A program made the translations under genes and the position numbers. A DNA stretch of 64,000 bases from Pelodera strongyloides (lineage: Eukaryota > Nematoda > Chromadorea > Rhabditida > Rhabditidae), in the NCBI GenBank assembly GCA_036852015.1, contig JAANDG010000170.1:124001-188000 (forward strand). The letters are read 5' to 3'. Positions 1-10,340 of the stretch are shown in pieces (the stretch's first letter is position 1; every line of letters begins with the position of its first letter). The notes beneath the pieces are model-generated. The model had not been told where the DNA came from. It did not search any database and worked only from the letters and a program-made list of their open reading frames with translations.

Positions 1-2
1 AT

Positions 3-2060
3 TTACCTTCTTTGACAGAAAATATTTGGGAAACATGTGAAGTAAGATTTCTAGATTCGATGTGTTTCATGTTATCTTCATTGGATAAACTTGCAGAAAA
101 TTTAGATGATAATCAAATGAATATATCAAATAATTATTACTCCACTCAAGGTAATGATGTCTTCGAAACTATGAGGAAAAAGGGTGTTTATCCATATGAA
201 TATATTAACTCATTCGAGAGATACAAAGAAACTGAACTCCCAAGTATTTCTTCGTTTTATGATAGCCTCAATGAAAAAGAATGTACAACTAAGGAATACT
301 TGTATGCAAAGTTAGTTTGGAAAAAAATGGGATGCTCTAGTTTAGAAGATTATACTAGAATATATATGATTAATGATGTGCTCCTTTTGGCAGATGTTTT
401 TGAGAACTTTAGAGATGTTACTCGATATGTCTATGAATTAGATCTTTGCTGGTATTATACAAGTCCAGGATTATCTTGGGATGCTATGCTAAAATACACT
501 AAAGTTAAACTGGACACTATTAACGATACTGAGAAGTTTTTCATGATTGAAAATGGTATTAGAGGTGGAATTGTGAATGCTGTTAAAAGGTATACGAAAG
601 CTAATAATAAATATATGAAGAATTTTAATCCTAAACTATGTTCAAACTTCCTTTTGTATTTAGATGCAAACAATTTATATGGTTGGGCAATGAAATTGAA
701 ATTACCTCAAAGCAACTTTGTTTTCGAAAGTCAAAAACAACTTAGTATTTTAAATATTTCCATGAATGAAGTAAGCAAAGTAATGATTCAGAAATACATT
801 GAAAACCTGAATAGACAAGGAAAAGGTTGTATATTAGAAGTAGACTTCGAGTATCCTACAGAAATTCACAAGATGCATAATGAATTCCCTCTATGCCCTG
901 AAATCAGAGACTTTGGTAATGGAATCAAAAAGTTGTGTAATACTTTAGAAGATAAAACAAATTATGTGATTCATTATCAAAATTTGCTACAAGCTTTAGA
1001 TCTTGGAATGAAATTGAAAAAAATTAAGAGAATTCTTAAATTTGATGAATCTAATTGGCTTGCGAGCTATATTGATTTGAATACTAACCTTAGGAAAAAA
1101 TCTAAAAATGATTTTGAAAAAGACTTCTTTAAGTTGATGAATAATAGTGTTTTTGGGAAAACTATGGAGAATGTTCGTAATAGAGTAGATGTAAAGTTGG
1201 TGTATTCTGGTGAGTATGAATGTATGGAAAATGGTGAAATGCATTACATTTCAAAGAAAGATAGAATAACTAAGTTAGCTAAGAAACCTAACTTTAATAG
1301 GAATATAATAATAAACAAAGAATTGAGTTTTGTTGAAATGGCTCAAACTAAAATAGTTCTAGATAAGCCTATTTATGTTGGCTTTGCTATCCTGGAGTTG
1401 AGTAAGTGGCTGATGTACGATTTTCATTACAATGTTATGAAGAAAAAATATGGAGATAACATTAAATTATGCTATCAGGATACTGATTCCCTTATTTATG
1501 AAATTTTTACATCTGACTTTTATGAAGACCTATTAGAAGATTCTTCATTAAAAAAATATTTCGATTTCAGTGAATACCCTAAAGTTCATCCATTGTATAA
1601 TGAAGAAAATAAAAAAGTTGTTGGCAAATTCAAAGATGAATTAAATGGATTAATAATGCAAGAACTTTTAGCCTTGAAACCCAAACAATATGCATATAAA
1701 ATTGCTGAGGAAAGACGTCAAGAGTTTGTAGATTATTACAATAAACGAATTCAAGATGAAATAGAGAATCCTAAACTTCCAAAAGTTCCAAAGCCTGGTG
1801 ATGAGGTTAAAAAGAGTAAAGGAATAAAGAAAAATGTTGTCAAGAAGTTAAAAGTTGAAGATTTTCGAGAAAGTCTTTTCAATAAGAGTATTGTTAGAAA
1901 GAAACAATGTTGTATTCGAAGTATCAAACAACAATTATACACCCAAGAACAGGAAAAAGTTGTATTTGATAATGAAATGACTCAAGCGAAAATGCTGCAA
2001 TTCAAAAGAGTTATTATTCCAGATTCTTTTGAGACTCTGGCATATGGTTATAAAAATTGA
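3..2060 (+). CDS. polB: Maverick/Polinton protein-primed family B DNA polymerase, 5'-truncated by window edge
   Basis: This is the palm/thumb part of a protein-primed type B DNA polymerase (DNA_pol_B_2 family), the replicase of Maverick/Polinton elements. The frame is open to base 3, so the true start and the exonuclease domain lie left of the window; the first in-window ATG is not a convincing start. Numbering from the TTG at base 12, motif A is DANNLYGWAM (D218), motif B is NNSVFGK (377-383) and motif C is CYQDTDSL (D490, D492), so all catalytic carboxylates are present. The upstream FLDSMCFMLSSLDKL segment and the C-terminal LAYGYKN ending are typical of Polinton polymerases. There is no stop or frameshift over 680 codons, which suggests a young copy or one under selection. 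A linear plasmid or virophage-like relative is the alternative, but the adjacent protease favours a Maverick. Confidence 0.9.
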   Translation, partial: LPSLTENIWETCEVRFLDSMCFMLSSLDKLAENLDDNQMNISNNYYSTQGNDVFETMRKKGVYPYEYINSFERYKETELPSISSFYDSLNEKECTTKEYLYAKLVWKKMGCSSLEDYTRIYMINDVLLLADVFENFRDVTRYVYELDLCWYYTSPGLSWDAMLKYTKVKLDTINDTEKFFMIENGIRGGIVNAVKRYTKANNKYMKNFNPKLCSNFLLYLDANNLYGWAMKLKLPQSNFVFESQKQLSILNISMNEVSKVMIQKYIENLNRQGKGCILEVDFEYPTEIHKMHNEFPLCPEIRDFGNGIKKLCNTLEDKTNYVIHYQNLLQALDLGMKLKKIKRILKFDESNWLASYIDLNTNLRKKSKNDFEKDFFKLMNNSVFGKTMENVRNRVDVKLVYSGEYECMENGEMHYISKKDRITKLAKKPNFNRNIIINKELSFVEMAQTKIVLDKPIYVGFAILELSKWLMYDFHYNVMKKKYGDNIKLCYQDTDSLIYEIFTSDFYEDLLEDSSLKKYFDFSEYPKVHPLYNEENKKVVGKFKDELNGLIMQELLALKPKQYAYKIAEERRQEFVDYYNKRIQDEIENPKLPKVPKPGDEVKKSKGIKKNVVKKLKVEDFRESLFNKSIVRKKQCCIRSIKQQLYTQEQEKVVFDNEMTQAKMLQFKRVIIPDSFETLAYGYKN

Positions 2061-2464
2061 GATAAAACACTACTTTGAAAATCATATTTTTCTAATAATT
2101 TTAAAAGTAGTAAACAATAATAACCACAATGATGTGTTCCAAAATCTTGAACTTTGAATGTTGAAAGCTCTATTTTATCTTTTTTATTTCTACTCTTGAG
2201 ATATTGTTGAAGTTGTAAAGGAGGATCAAGTCCGAAGGAATCAAAGTAATAAATCTTTCCTTTATTTTTAGAATAACAAACCCAATGAGTACCTTTACCA
2301 CTAGAAGAATCCAGATTGACAATGCCTACTTCTTTTTCTTTAATTCCTTCACTCGGCAAAGTGTCTCTCATAAAGATTCCTCTAAAGTTTCTTATCTTTA
2401 ATAATTTTACAAGTTCTTCAAGATCATAATTTGTCAGAGGTTTAAGATTTTCTGAAAAGATCAT
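2048..2464 (-). CDS. Maverick/Polinton adenain-like cysteine protease (138 aa)
   Basis: Small single-exon protein matching the adenovirus-type (C5-like) maturation protease found in Maverick/Polinton elements. The expected catalytic order is visible: His60 in GTHWVCY, Asp75 in YYFDSFG, Gln106 as the likely oxyanion residue, and Cys113 in HHCGYYC. The length suits this compact family, although the N-terminus is a little short. It is read towards the polymerase and the two stop codons overlap tail to tail by 13 bases. In known elements such proteases process capsid proteins; no capsid, integrase or packaging ATPase gene is visible here because the element continues beyond the left edge or has lost them. 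The ATG at 2464 is the first in frame. An Ulp1/SUMO-type protease is the main alternative. Confidence 0.8.
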   Translation of the reverse strand: MIFSENLKPLTNYDLEELVKLLKIRNFRGIFMRDTLPSEGIKEKEVGIVNLDSSSGKGTHWVCYSKNKGKIYYFDSFGLDPPLQLQQYLKSRNKKDKIELSTFKVQDFGTHHCGYYCLLLLKLLEKYDFQSSVLSQFL

Positions 2465-2487
2465 TTATTTAGCATTATTTTTATTCA

Positions 2488-2694
2488 CCGTTCTAGCGCA
2501 CCTTTTCGACCATCTCGACCACTGGATTTCGACCACATTTTTAAGGTAGCGCATTTCGACCTTTTTACCATTTTTGAAAATTGTTTAAAATGACACCTTT
2601 TTGAACAGTTAAGACACAAAATCAATGAAAATAAGCCTTAAAATGGCTTAAAAAAGAGAAAATTGAGGATGGGCGAAAAGGTGCGCTAGAACGG
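2488..2694. repeat. 207-bp inverted-repeat element with perfect 21-bp ends
   Basis: Bases 2488-2508 and 2674-2694 are exact reverse complements (left end starts CCGTTCTAGCGCACC). The interior carries several TTCGACC/CTCGACC repeats near the left end and has no coding potential. It begins 24 bases beyond the protease start codon and ends about 200 bases before the collagen poly(A) signal, so it may mark the right end of the Maverick or be a small non-autonomous element inserted there. No clear target-site duplication was seen. Confidence 0.75.
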
Positions 2695-2890
2695 CAAAAT
2701 ACATATTATTAGTTGTTTCACAAGTGAAAACAAGGATACATATAAAGTACACATAGGTCCTATGTACAAATAGGTTACAATATAAAGGCAGCGTGTCAGA
2801 CTTATGAACAAAGATAAGGGAAAAGACTTTTTTTTCGTTCACATAAAAACCAAAAAATGCACCAAACTAATATCACAGATTGGAAAGACC

Positions 2891-2896
2891 TTTATT
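2891..2896 (-). terminator. Poly(A) signal of the collagen gene
   Basis: AATAAA on the minus strand, about 45 bases downstream of the collagen stop codon. Confidence 0.6.
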
Positions 2897-2940
2897 GATC
2901 GCCAAGGCAAGTCACCATTACGAAAACCAAATAATGTTGT

Positions 2941-4623
2941 TTATCGACGCAAGGTGCCATCTTCGAAGAATATTCCTCCATCAATAGCGCAGTACTTCGG
3001 GCACACACCCTTCTCACCAGAGCCTCCAGGTTGACCGGACTGTCCAGGAGAACCAGGATTACCATCCGGACCGGGATTTCCAGGCATGCCTGGTGCACCC
3101 TGAGGTCCAGGCGGTCCAGGTCCCAAGTTCGGGCCTGGTGACCCGTCCGGTCCTGGGGGACCTGAATATAGATTGTAATTGTTTGTTTCAGTTTTTACTA
3201 TTACTTCACGCAAAATGTATTGTATTTACTTCAGAGCTGTATAATCTACCTGGGGGTCCTGGAGGGCCTGAAAGTCCTGGTTCTCCCGGCAGAGGATATT
3301 CGTTTTCTGCGTCTGGCCCAGGTGGTCCTGCTTGTCCTAAACTTGGGAATTCTATTGATGAAAGAATCCATGTGCTCGGCAAGAAGGGAACTTATTCAAT
3401 ACTTTTTCGCAAACCTGGTTGACCGGGATTTCCCGGCGGTCCCGGAGGTCCCTTGGGACCTTTCTCTCCAGGGCCTCCACTTTGTCCAGGAGTCCCAGGA
3501 CTTCCAGGCTCTCCTAGTGGTCCTACAATAAATAGAATGAAAGCAACGGTACATACGAATGACATGGAAACATGCTTATTTAGACTCGAGCAAGTCAACT
3601 AAATTGATCTATACCGGATTCCCCAGGGTGTCCACGAGTTCCAGGAGGTCCTGGCGGACAAGGTTTGCATGGTGGGGGAGTAACTGGCTCACAGGGCTGT
3701 TGGGGAGGCCTTCCAGGGTTTCCAGGTAATCCCGGAGAACCCGGTCTACCGGGCCTTCCTGGTTTCCCAGGTGTGCCCGGAGACCCCGGAGGTCCAGGTT
3801 TGCAACATTGTGCACATCCTTGTTGTACGGCTTCGACTGCTGCCGATTGGGCGTAACCCTTAAAGTCTCAGAATAGGCTGTACTTACATTGCAACCGTTT
3901 CTTTTGTAACCCTTTTGTTTCTATTCATCATTATTTCTTTCAGTCATACTTTTGATAAATACAAAAAAAAAACATACTGGACCGCGCACTACCTTCAAGC
4001 TTTGTATCAATTAATTTTTCAAGAGACAAGACATAAAAATGTATAAAGAAGATATCATAAATGTTCGCCTATGTCATAAACTATATTCGACTTTAGGCAA
4101 GACAAGTGTGCTGAAAAGCAATGTGTTAATTCCTCACCCCTCCTCCTCCATATCCTGCAGCGCCTCTTGTTGTTCTGTTTCTTTTATGCGCTTCGGCCGA
4201 ACGGACACCATTTAGGATATCTTTCACAGAAGACTTGAATGAAAATGAATTATCACTGGCTCTTATTAAAGGCAGTCGAGGAAACGATTGCTAGGTTCAC
4301 GTATAAAAAATGCATTTATATGCTTTTAGAATAGTATCGGCAAACATACCACACAAAATATGACGTCCTCCCCAAGGTCTCTTTTAACGTGGTTGACATA
4401 ATTATGCATCATTGGTAATGTAATGCATAGAGACAAAATGGCGACCACAGAAAATGATATTGCAGAAAACGCGACGAATCTATACGCCTGAAGATAAATG
4501 ATTAACGCGGGGACAAATTAAATTTATTTATTAATCAATGAGACAGACCAGATATATGTCAATCAGGTAAACTGAAAAGGAAACAAACAAAAACAGTACC
4601 GTAATCTTGGAGTCGATGTTCAT
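2941..4623 (-). CDS. Nematode cuticle collagen (305 aa, 7 exons)
   Basis: Structural collagen secreted by the hypodermis into the cuticle. Exons 5' to 3': 4623-4600, 4487-4350, 4233-4138, 3858-3615, 3522-3415, 3336-3250, 3161-2941; together 918 bases, in frame. The N-terminus [17 protein letters not shown] runs into a signal-anchor at about residues 16-33 and matches the nematode cuticle collagen N-terminal domain (PF01484). KRNR at 71-74 is a likely subtilisin-type processing site. A CAQCC cluster precedes Gly-X-Y repeats starting near residue 108, interrupted by a Pro/Cys-rich stretch ([13 protein letters not shown]). The C-terminus [10 protein letters not shown]...FFEDG is diagnostic. Introns 4-6 split glycine codons in phase 1, as is usual in triple-helix exons. 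A TATA box lies upstream. I cannot assign it to a named col gene. Confidence 0.95.
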
Positions 4624-4672
4624 AGTGGCGGAGTTTGATCCGCTTCCTGTTGCATGCATTCCTTTACTCCCC

Positions 4673-4679
4673 TTATATA
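4673..4679 (-). promoter_or_regulatory. TATA box of the collagen gene
   Basis: Minus-strand TATATAA about 50 bases upstream of the collagen ATG, a plausible core promoter distance with a short leader. Position and motif are seen; function is inferred. Confidence 0.6.
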
Positions 4680-6046
4680 CTTGTTAGCTGTAAGGGAGTG
4701 AGGTAACTCCTCCTACAGGTTACCAAACCGTGACCACACGCTACACACCGTAATTAAGCATGAAAAAATGTGGTCCAATAGCAAGAGAAGATATAATGGA
4801 CCTATATTTTATATCTTGGAATTTAATAGATAAACTTCTAGCACTGCATTTTGATAGAAGCAGTGCTAGAAGCGCTTTTTTTTTTGTTTTTAACATTGTG
4901 AAGCAAAAAAAAAACGAAATAAGTCTAAATCTTTACAAGGAAGCCTACAACTCCGTCTCGATGTGAGTACCGCGTTGTCATTTTAACACGGACCAGCATT
5001 GGGTGATATTGTTAATGATGGCACGGCTACCAGCATTCCGATTCTCTATACCGCAGGTTCACCAATGCAACAATGATATCTTGATAAAATAACCTCGTCA
5101 TTTAATTTTTAATTGAAGTCGTGCATATCTGAACATTCCATCCTGTTACTTTCGTTATGGGGTTACAAGTGAGCACGCTTTTCCACTGTTCACAATAACA
5201 CCAACAACAAGTTTGTCCATTAGCAACTCTTACATCATCACCCATCTCTCACACATAAGCACCTCATAAGCACCTATAATACATGTCAAGTATGTATCTC
5301 CTTGTGAAAGTAGAGTAAATATGCCAAATGTCTGGTGTACAGTAAAATTGTTGAAATTATCGCTTTTTATTATTGAAAAACAGAGTGTCAAAACCAGCTT
5401 GCTCTTTACTATAAAGCATAACATAATAAAATGAAAATCTTTATCATATGTAGTGCTTCCACAAAAAAAACATAACATGACATAAACTTGTCTTTAAAAT
5501 AAGATCAACTTAACTTTTTTTACCGCTTTATTCATTGACGTATTCAAGTTGGGTGAAAACCCGGGGAAGGAAAGAAAATCCTGACTTAAAATCGAATCTG
5601 CCTAATCATAACGTATGAAAATAGAACCGGAGAAAGGGTATATCACACAAGGCGTGATCGGTCAATGTTCCGTTTATTGCAACAATATATTATTTGTTTG
5701 TTCAAAATATATGAGCCATACAATAATCGTAGAGATGATCATATCGATCCGCACTATAATCTAATCTATATAATCTGTTAAAGTGCTTTTTGTAGATATT
5801 TGTAAAATAAAGCCGATTTGAGCTTTTATACATTGTGAGTTTGCTAGTTCACAGTAACATATAAGATATGCAATAATAAATAGCAAAATATATGTGTAAG
5901 CTTATAAACCACGCATAGCGCCTATTTCTTACACAATCATTATACTCCAACTAATAGTTGTACTCAAAGCTGATCATCCAAAGAAAGGGACTTCCTTGTT
6001 AACATAACATCCGCCATCCAAATATTTTAAAGTTAGATCTGTTAGT
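4680..6046. other. Spacer between the collagen promoter and the SLC13 3' end
   Basis: About 1.4 kb of AT-rich sequence with no coding exon I can support. It contains the hairpin at 4835-4872. Minus-strand AATAAA motifs occur at about 5526 and 5672, too far from the SLC13 stop to assign. Confidence 0.6.
4835..4872. repeat. Perfect 13-bp hairpin followed by a T tract
   Basis: CTTCTAGCACTGC at 4835-4847 pairs exactly with 4860-4872 across a 12-base loop. A run of T begins a few bases further on, at about 4876. This resembles a small structured RNA end or a foldback remnant; nothing else supports a function. Confidence 0.5.
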
Positions 6047-9000
6047 CTATAGCCTGCTTGGGAATGGCAAACTGGGGTAGGACACCGTAAGGTTTCTGCT
6101 GAGCATTTCCTGTATAAGGGTCATGTTGCTCATTGGATGTTGCTCATCATAAGCCCAAAGAGGGAACTCATCGAGTGTGAATATGTATTTACCCCACGTG
6201 ACTACTGCCAGACAAGTCCATCCGAAACAGAACACAGTGAGCACAAGACCGGAGATCATCTGCAATGTTAGAGTAGTGAAGAATTTGTTGACGCATCGCA
6301 CATATACACTTGATCTCTCTTTCACCGTTCACACTCACCATTTTTCGGGTTTTTTTTTGTCATTTGGTTCAATTATGCTTGCTCGGGCACACCTAACAGT
6401 TTCACTAGGTTTCCTGGGCTCTTTTCGTTTCACATAAAAGATATGATTCAAATATAATTATCTTCATAATGCGGCTACTGTGGAAATAAACTAAACTATT
6501 TACCATGTCTTTCACTTTGACAACACCCGCACTGAACACAATGGCATTTGGTGGTGTTGCTACGGGAAGCATGAAGGCAAATGAAGAAGAAAGGGCAACG
6601 GGAAGCATATAGTAGAGGGGGTTCACGTCCAAAGACCGGGCAAGTTCCGACACAATTGGGATGAAGATTGAGGCAATCACTGAAACAATCATGTTATTCA
6701 ACTTCTTTGCAGTGTGTGTTCTTCAACTTGCATTCAACTTGCGAAAACTTAACCGACACTTCCACAAATGCATTCAGAAACTGAGGAATGGAAGGAAAAT
6801 ACATAACTGTTTTTGGAACGCTTCGCTTCACGCTTTCGTCTGTTTATCACACGTCTGACAGAATGGACAGTACGGTGATTTCCTCAAACCCCTATGGAAA
6901 AATGAAACGCAATAAATCATTTCATAGTAACGAACCAGTATTTGAGCAGATGTTTGTGAGACCAAGCGTAATCAATATGACGATTCCCATCACAACATCA
7001 ACTGGAAAAACATCCAACTTGCGCATCAATTCGCCGATTTCGTGCGACAGTTGCGCCTCCTGAAACAAAGGATCTACAGTTTAAAGGGTTTAATTACCTA
7101 CTATATGTGGGTTTTCCTGTTTCGTGCGCAACTTTCAATATAGTGCATTAAATCTGCTGTTCTGTGTAAAATCGCACCTTAATTCCAGCAGCCAATGCGA
7201 ATCCTCCACCAAGAAGGATAACCACACTCCAGGGGAACTTCTCTTGGATATGCTCCCATTCCAGAAGGTGTTTCACTTCTTCTTCGTCATCCGAATCTAA
7301 AGAGAAACATATTTTTTGTCACCCAAGTAACACAAGAAACTTTGATAAGGCATTAGGTGAGCCATGTTGATTATACCCATGTCGTCTGGAAATGTAAAAT
7401 GCGACGTACCCAAAAGCGTTCGGTTCTTCTTCTTCCCTCTGAGGAATTTAGGCAATTTGTTAGGAGTGAGGAATAAGAAAATAGAAATCAGCACAGCGCT
7501 AGTGGCATCGGTCACATACCTATAATCAAAACTTCATTAAAGATTTTTCACCCATTTATAGAAATTCATTCCCATTTATAGTTGGTTAGTCATGTAACAC
7601 ACGGTGACAAACTTTTAGCGAAGGTGCAAACATATATGCTAAAACATAGGAAGCAACACTCACCCTGGCTTAAACAGTTCTCCAAATCCTGGCACAACTT
7701 GTGGCTCTCTTGTCAGCCAAAGACACAACATGATTGAGAAGTAAAACATAACGGCGATTTCGGCAAAGCTTACAGGTGGCAGTGATTCGTACTTATCCTG
7801 AAAGAACCACTGTTTATTTTGATATTGTTTAATGATCTGGAGCTGTAACTAACTTGTAGCATATGGTAAAATTCGGTATACATTAAAGGGATGGGTTCAC
7901 TACAAAATCACCTTGTTTTTATGCTTTAGTTTGATTGTACAAAGGTAAACTTAAACAAAGATCATAAAAAAAGTTTCTTGAATTACTCCCTAGGGAAGAT
8001 ATTAGGTAAAAAGGGTGAGTATTGATCTATCTTCCGATAACGTGAGTAAACAAGATAAACTAGGGAAGCTAAGAGATATGGCTGAAACACACTGTTTTTC
8101 ATTGTTTTAAGTAAAATAAACGATGAAAACTACAGTTTATTTTGCTCAAAACAGTGTGTTTCAGCCATATCTCTTAGCTTCCCTAGTTTATCTTGTTTAC
8201 TCACGTTATCGGAAGATAGATCAATACTCACCCTTTTTACCTAATATCTTCCCTAGGGAGTAATTCAAGAAACTTTTTTTATGCTCTTTGTTTAAGTTTA
8301 CCTTTGTACAATCAAACTAAAGCATAAAAACTAGGTGATTTTGTAGTGAGCCCATCCCTTTAATTGAAACTTGGAAATCAATAATGAATTAACACCAAAA
8401 AACAACAGAAGCTAGACCTCTTGAATGTATTTAGCGTGTTTCTCTTTATTGTTTGTTTTTTCTTATGCACACTTTGTATGGAATAATGTTTTAATAATAA
8501 TCATGCCGAATGAAGAAATCTTGCTTATGTATCTAAGCATATGAATATACACAAACCATGAGTTTTCTAGTGATGATAGGGGATCCTCGTGGTGAATCTC
8601 TTAGGAACAGAAGGCAGAGTACGATCCAGCAGGAGATGAGACATAGAACAGAGAGTGGAAAAGCGAATACCATCCATGACATGAAGTTGATGCCGGTTGC
8701 AGCACGGGGAAATAGTCTGCAAGGGAAATTGCTCTGAGAGGCTTACTAAACGTAAACGAGCGTTTAATTGTTTAAGCATCAAGACAGTGTATCGTATTTG
8801 CGAAATTAAACAACACAAAAAAGTTCCTCACTTTTCAAGTTGCCCGATTAAGACGAGGTTAGATGCGGTTCCGGTGATGGTTGCTGCACCGCCAATATTT
8901 GCTGAATAACAAATCGAAATGAGGAGTCCTTTGGCCATACGCAACTCACGATTGGAAAAGCCTGCTCCGAGGTCCCTGAATGTATTCATGCGAAGCTGTA

Positions 9001-10340
9001 TAGTTCCCTGGTAAGCATTTTGTGATAAATTCTTGACGGAATTTTTTTGACAAGATATATATTTTTTTTCCACATTTCACAGGTTCAAGGTTTCTTACTT
9101 GGGTGGATGAATGTTGTGTTCATGATGTGATACGGAGAGCCGTCTGTATTCCACTGATTGTCTTTTTGTATCACGACTCTGTCTTTCAGTAAGTGCCATC
9201 ATCTGAATAAACGGATGTTTCGATTTGTACCGGAGGTAAGCACTATGAATTCTTTCTTATATTTTATGTGTATTTTTCACTACCTCAGCCAGTCCCGATG
9301 TCGCGTTACTTCCTCTGCTTTATTTACAAATACAAGCTGGCAGTTGAACACCCTGATGCAACATCATTTACCTCCTGCATTCTGTTGTTGGAGACCAATT
9401 CTACTACGACACTTTGTACAATCGGGACCATGAGTGCTGCAGTGGCAGTGTTTGATATCCACATGCTGAAATGTCAGTTGTCAAGAACAAAAACAGCATT
9501 TTTTTTTTAACAAGTTCTTCTTTTTAAAACAATAAACCAACCTCAAAAATGCGGTTACAATCATGAATCCTAGCATAATATTCCGTGGATGTGAGCCAAC
9601 AATGTTGAGTACAAAGAGGGCAATTCTCGTGTGTAGTTTGCACTTTTCCACGGCGACTGCTACCATAAGGCCGCCCATAAATAGGAAGGAAATGTCCTGA
9701 ATAGGTGGAATTTTTAGATGCAGGTTTGGACAGGAACTTTTTCAGTATGTGAGACAAACAGCGAACGGTAAATGGTTCAATTTAGGAAAGTTGTGCTCAT
9801 GAAGTAATACTAACCGGCAGGTAACTCTTGGCCACCGTATCACTCTTCATGATTCCAAATACTGGGAATGCGACGAGGGGTATAAGAGCTGTAATTGCAA
9901 GTGGGAGAACTTCAAACACCCAGTAGACACCCATCAAAATTGTGACGAAGGCACAGCGAACACGTTCCTAGAATTATTACATTCATAATGTCTATGAAAT
10001 GGAAGTATCATGCCTTGGTGAAAATAATACCATGAAACATTTATTTCATCAGGCGTTGAAAGCCGAACTAGGCGACCATTCCTACTAGTCAATGATGGTC
10101 GTATATGGTCATACCAATTACACAAACTCACGTCATCCACACCAAATGTAAACATTCCAATCGTGAGAAGTGTTGGTGTGAGCACAACAATTAACTCATT
10201 TAAGTTGCGCATCACCCAACCGAGGACACCGCTGAAATAGGAAGCGGTTTGTGTTAGAAGATCAAAATCTATAAACAACAGTTGTTAAAGACCCCGCGCA
10301 CCTTGCACCGTATTGAAATAACGTACCTCCTGCGCGGCAT
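6047..10340 (-). CDS. SLC13-family sodium-coupled dicarboxylate/sulfate transporter (599 aa, 14 exons)
   Basis: Plasma-membrane cotransporter of the SLC13 (NaDC/NaCT/NaS) family, called NAC in C. elegans. Exons 5' to 3': 10340-10327, 10231-10132, 9967-9815, 9696-9542, 9465-9372, 9202-9099, 8975-8832, 8716-8557, 7797-7664, 7519-7410, 7296-7178, 7059-6936, 6679-6504, 6259-6047; total 1,800 bases, in frame. Two SNT motifs that bind sodium and substrate are present: [12 protein letters not shown] (SNT 145-147) and NICSNTVIAS (468-470), at the spacing expected of the inverted-repeat fold. TITGTASN (239-246) and [15 protein letters not shown] are further family signatures. The start MPRRSGVLGW is inferred from a 14-base first coding exon and is the least certain part. 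Substrate cannot be chosen from sequence alone. A palindromic MITE sits in the intron between exons 8 and 9. Confidence 0.95.
7882..8364. mobile_element. Palindromic MITE, TTAA-flanked (family A)
   Basis: A 483-bp near-perfect foldback of two arms of about 215 bp around a short AT-rich centre. The ends read TTAA-AGGGATGGGTTCAC and the reverse complement, differing by only a base or two. The TTAA at both outer ends fits a piggyBac-type target duplication. It has no coding capacity and lies within an intron of the SLC13 gene, where the host frame is unaffected. Confidence 0.85.

Noticed and set aside
3093..3531. Plus-strand frames rich in Gly, Pro and Leu over the collagen exons
   Set aside because: Antisense of Gly-X-Y coding exons; GGN/CCN codons mirror each other.
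3880..3890. GTAAGT donor on the minus strand in collagen intron 3, implying an additional small exon
   Set aside because: It would leave an intron of only about 29 bases and no exon in frame; direct joining of 4138 to 3858 gives the expected GYGGGG-GYAQ junction.
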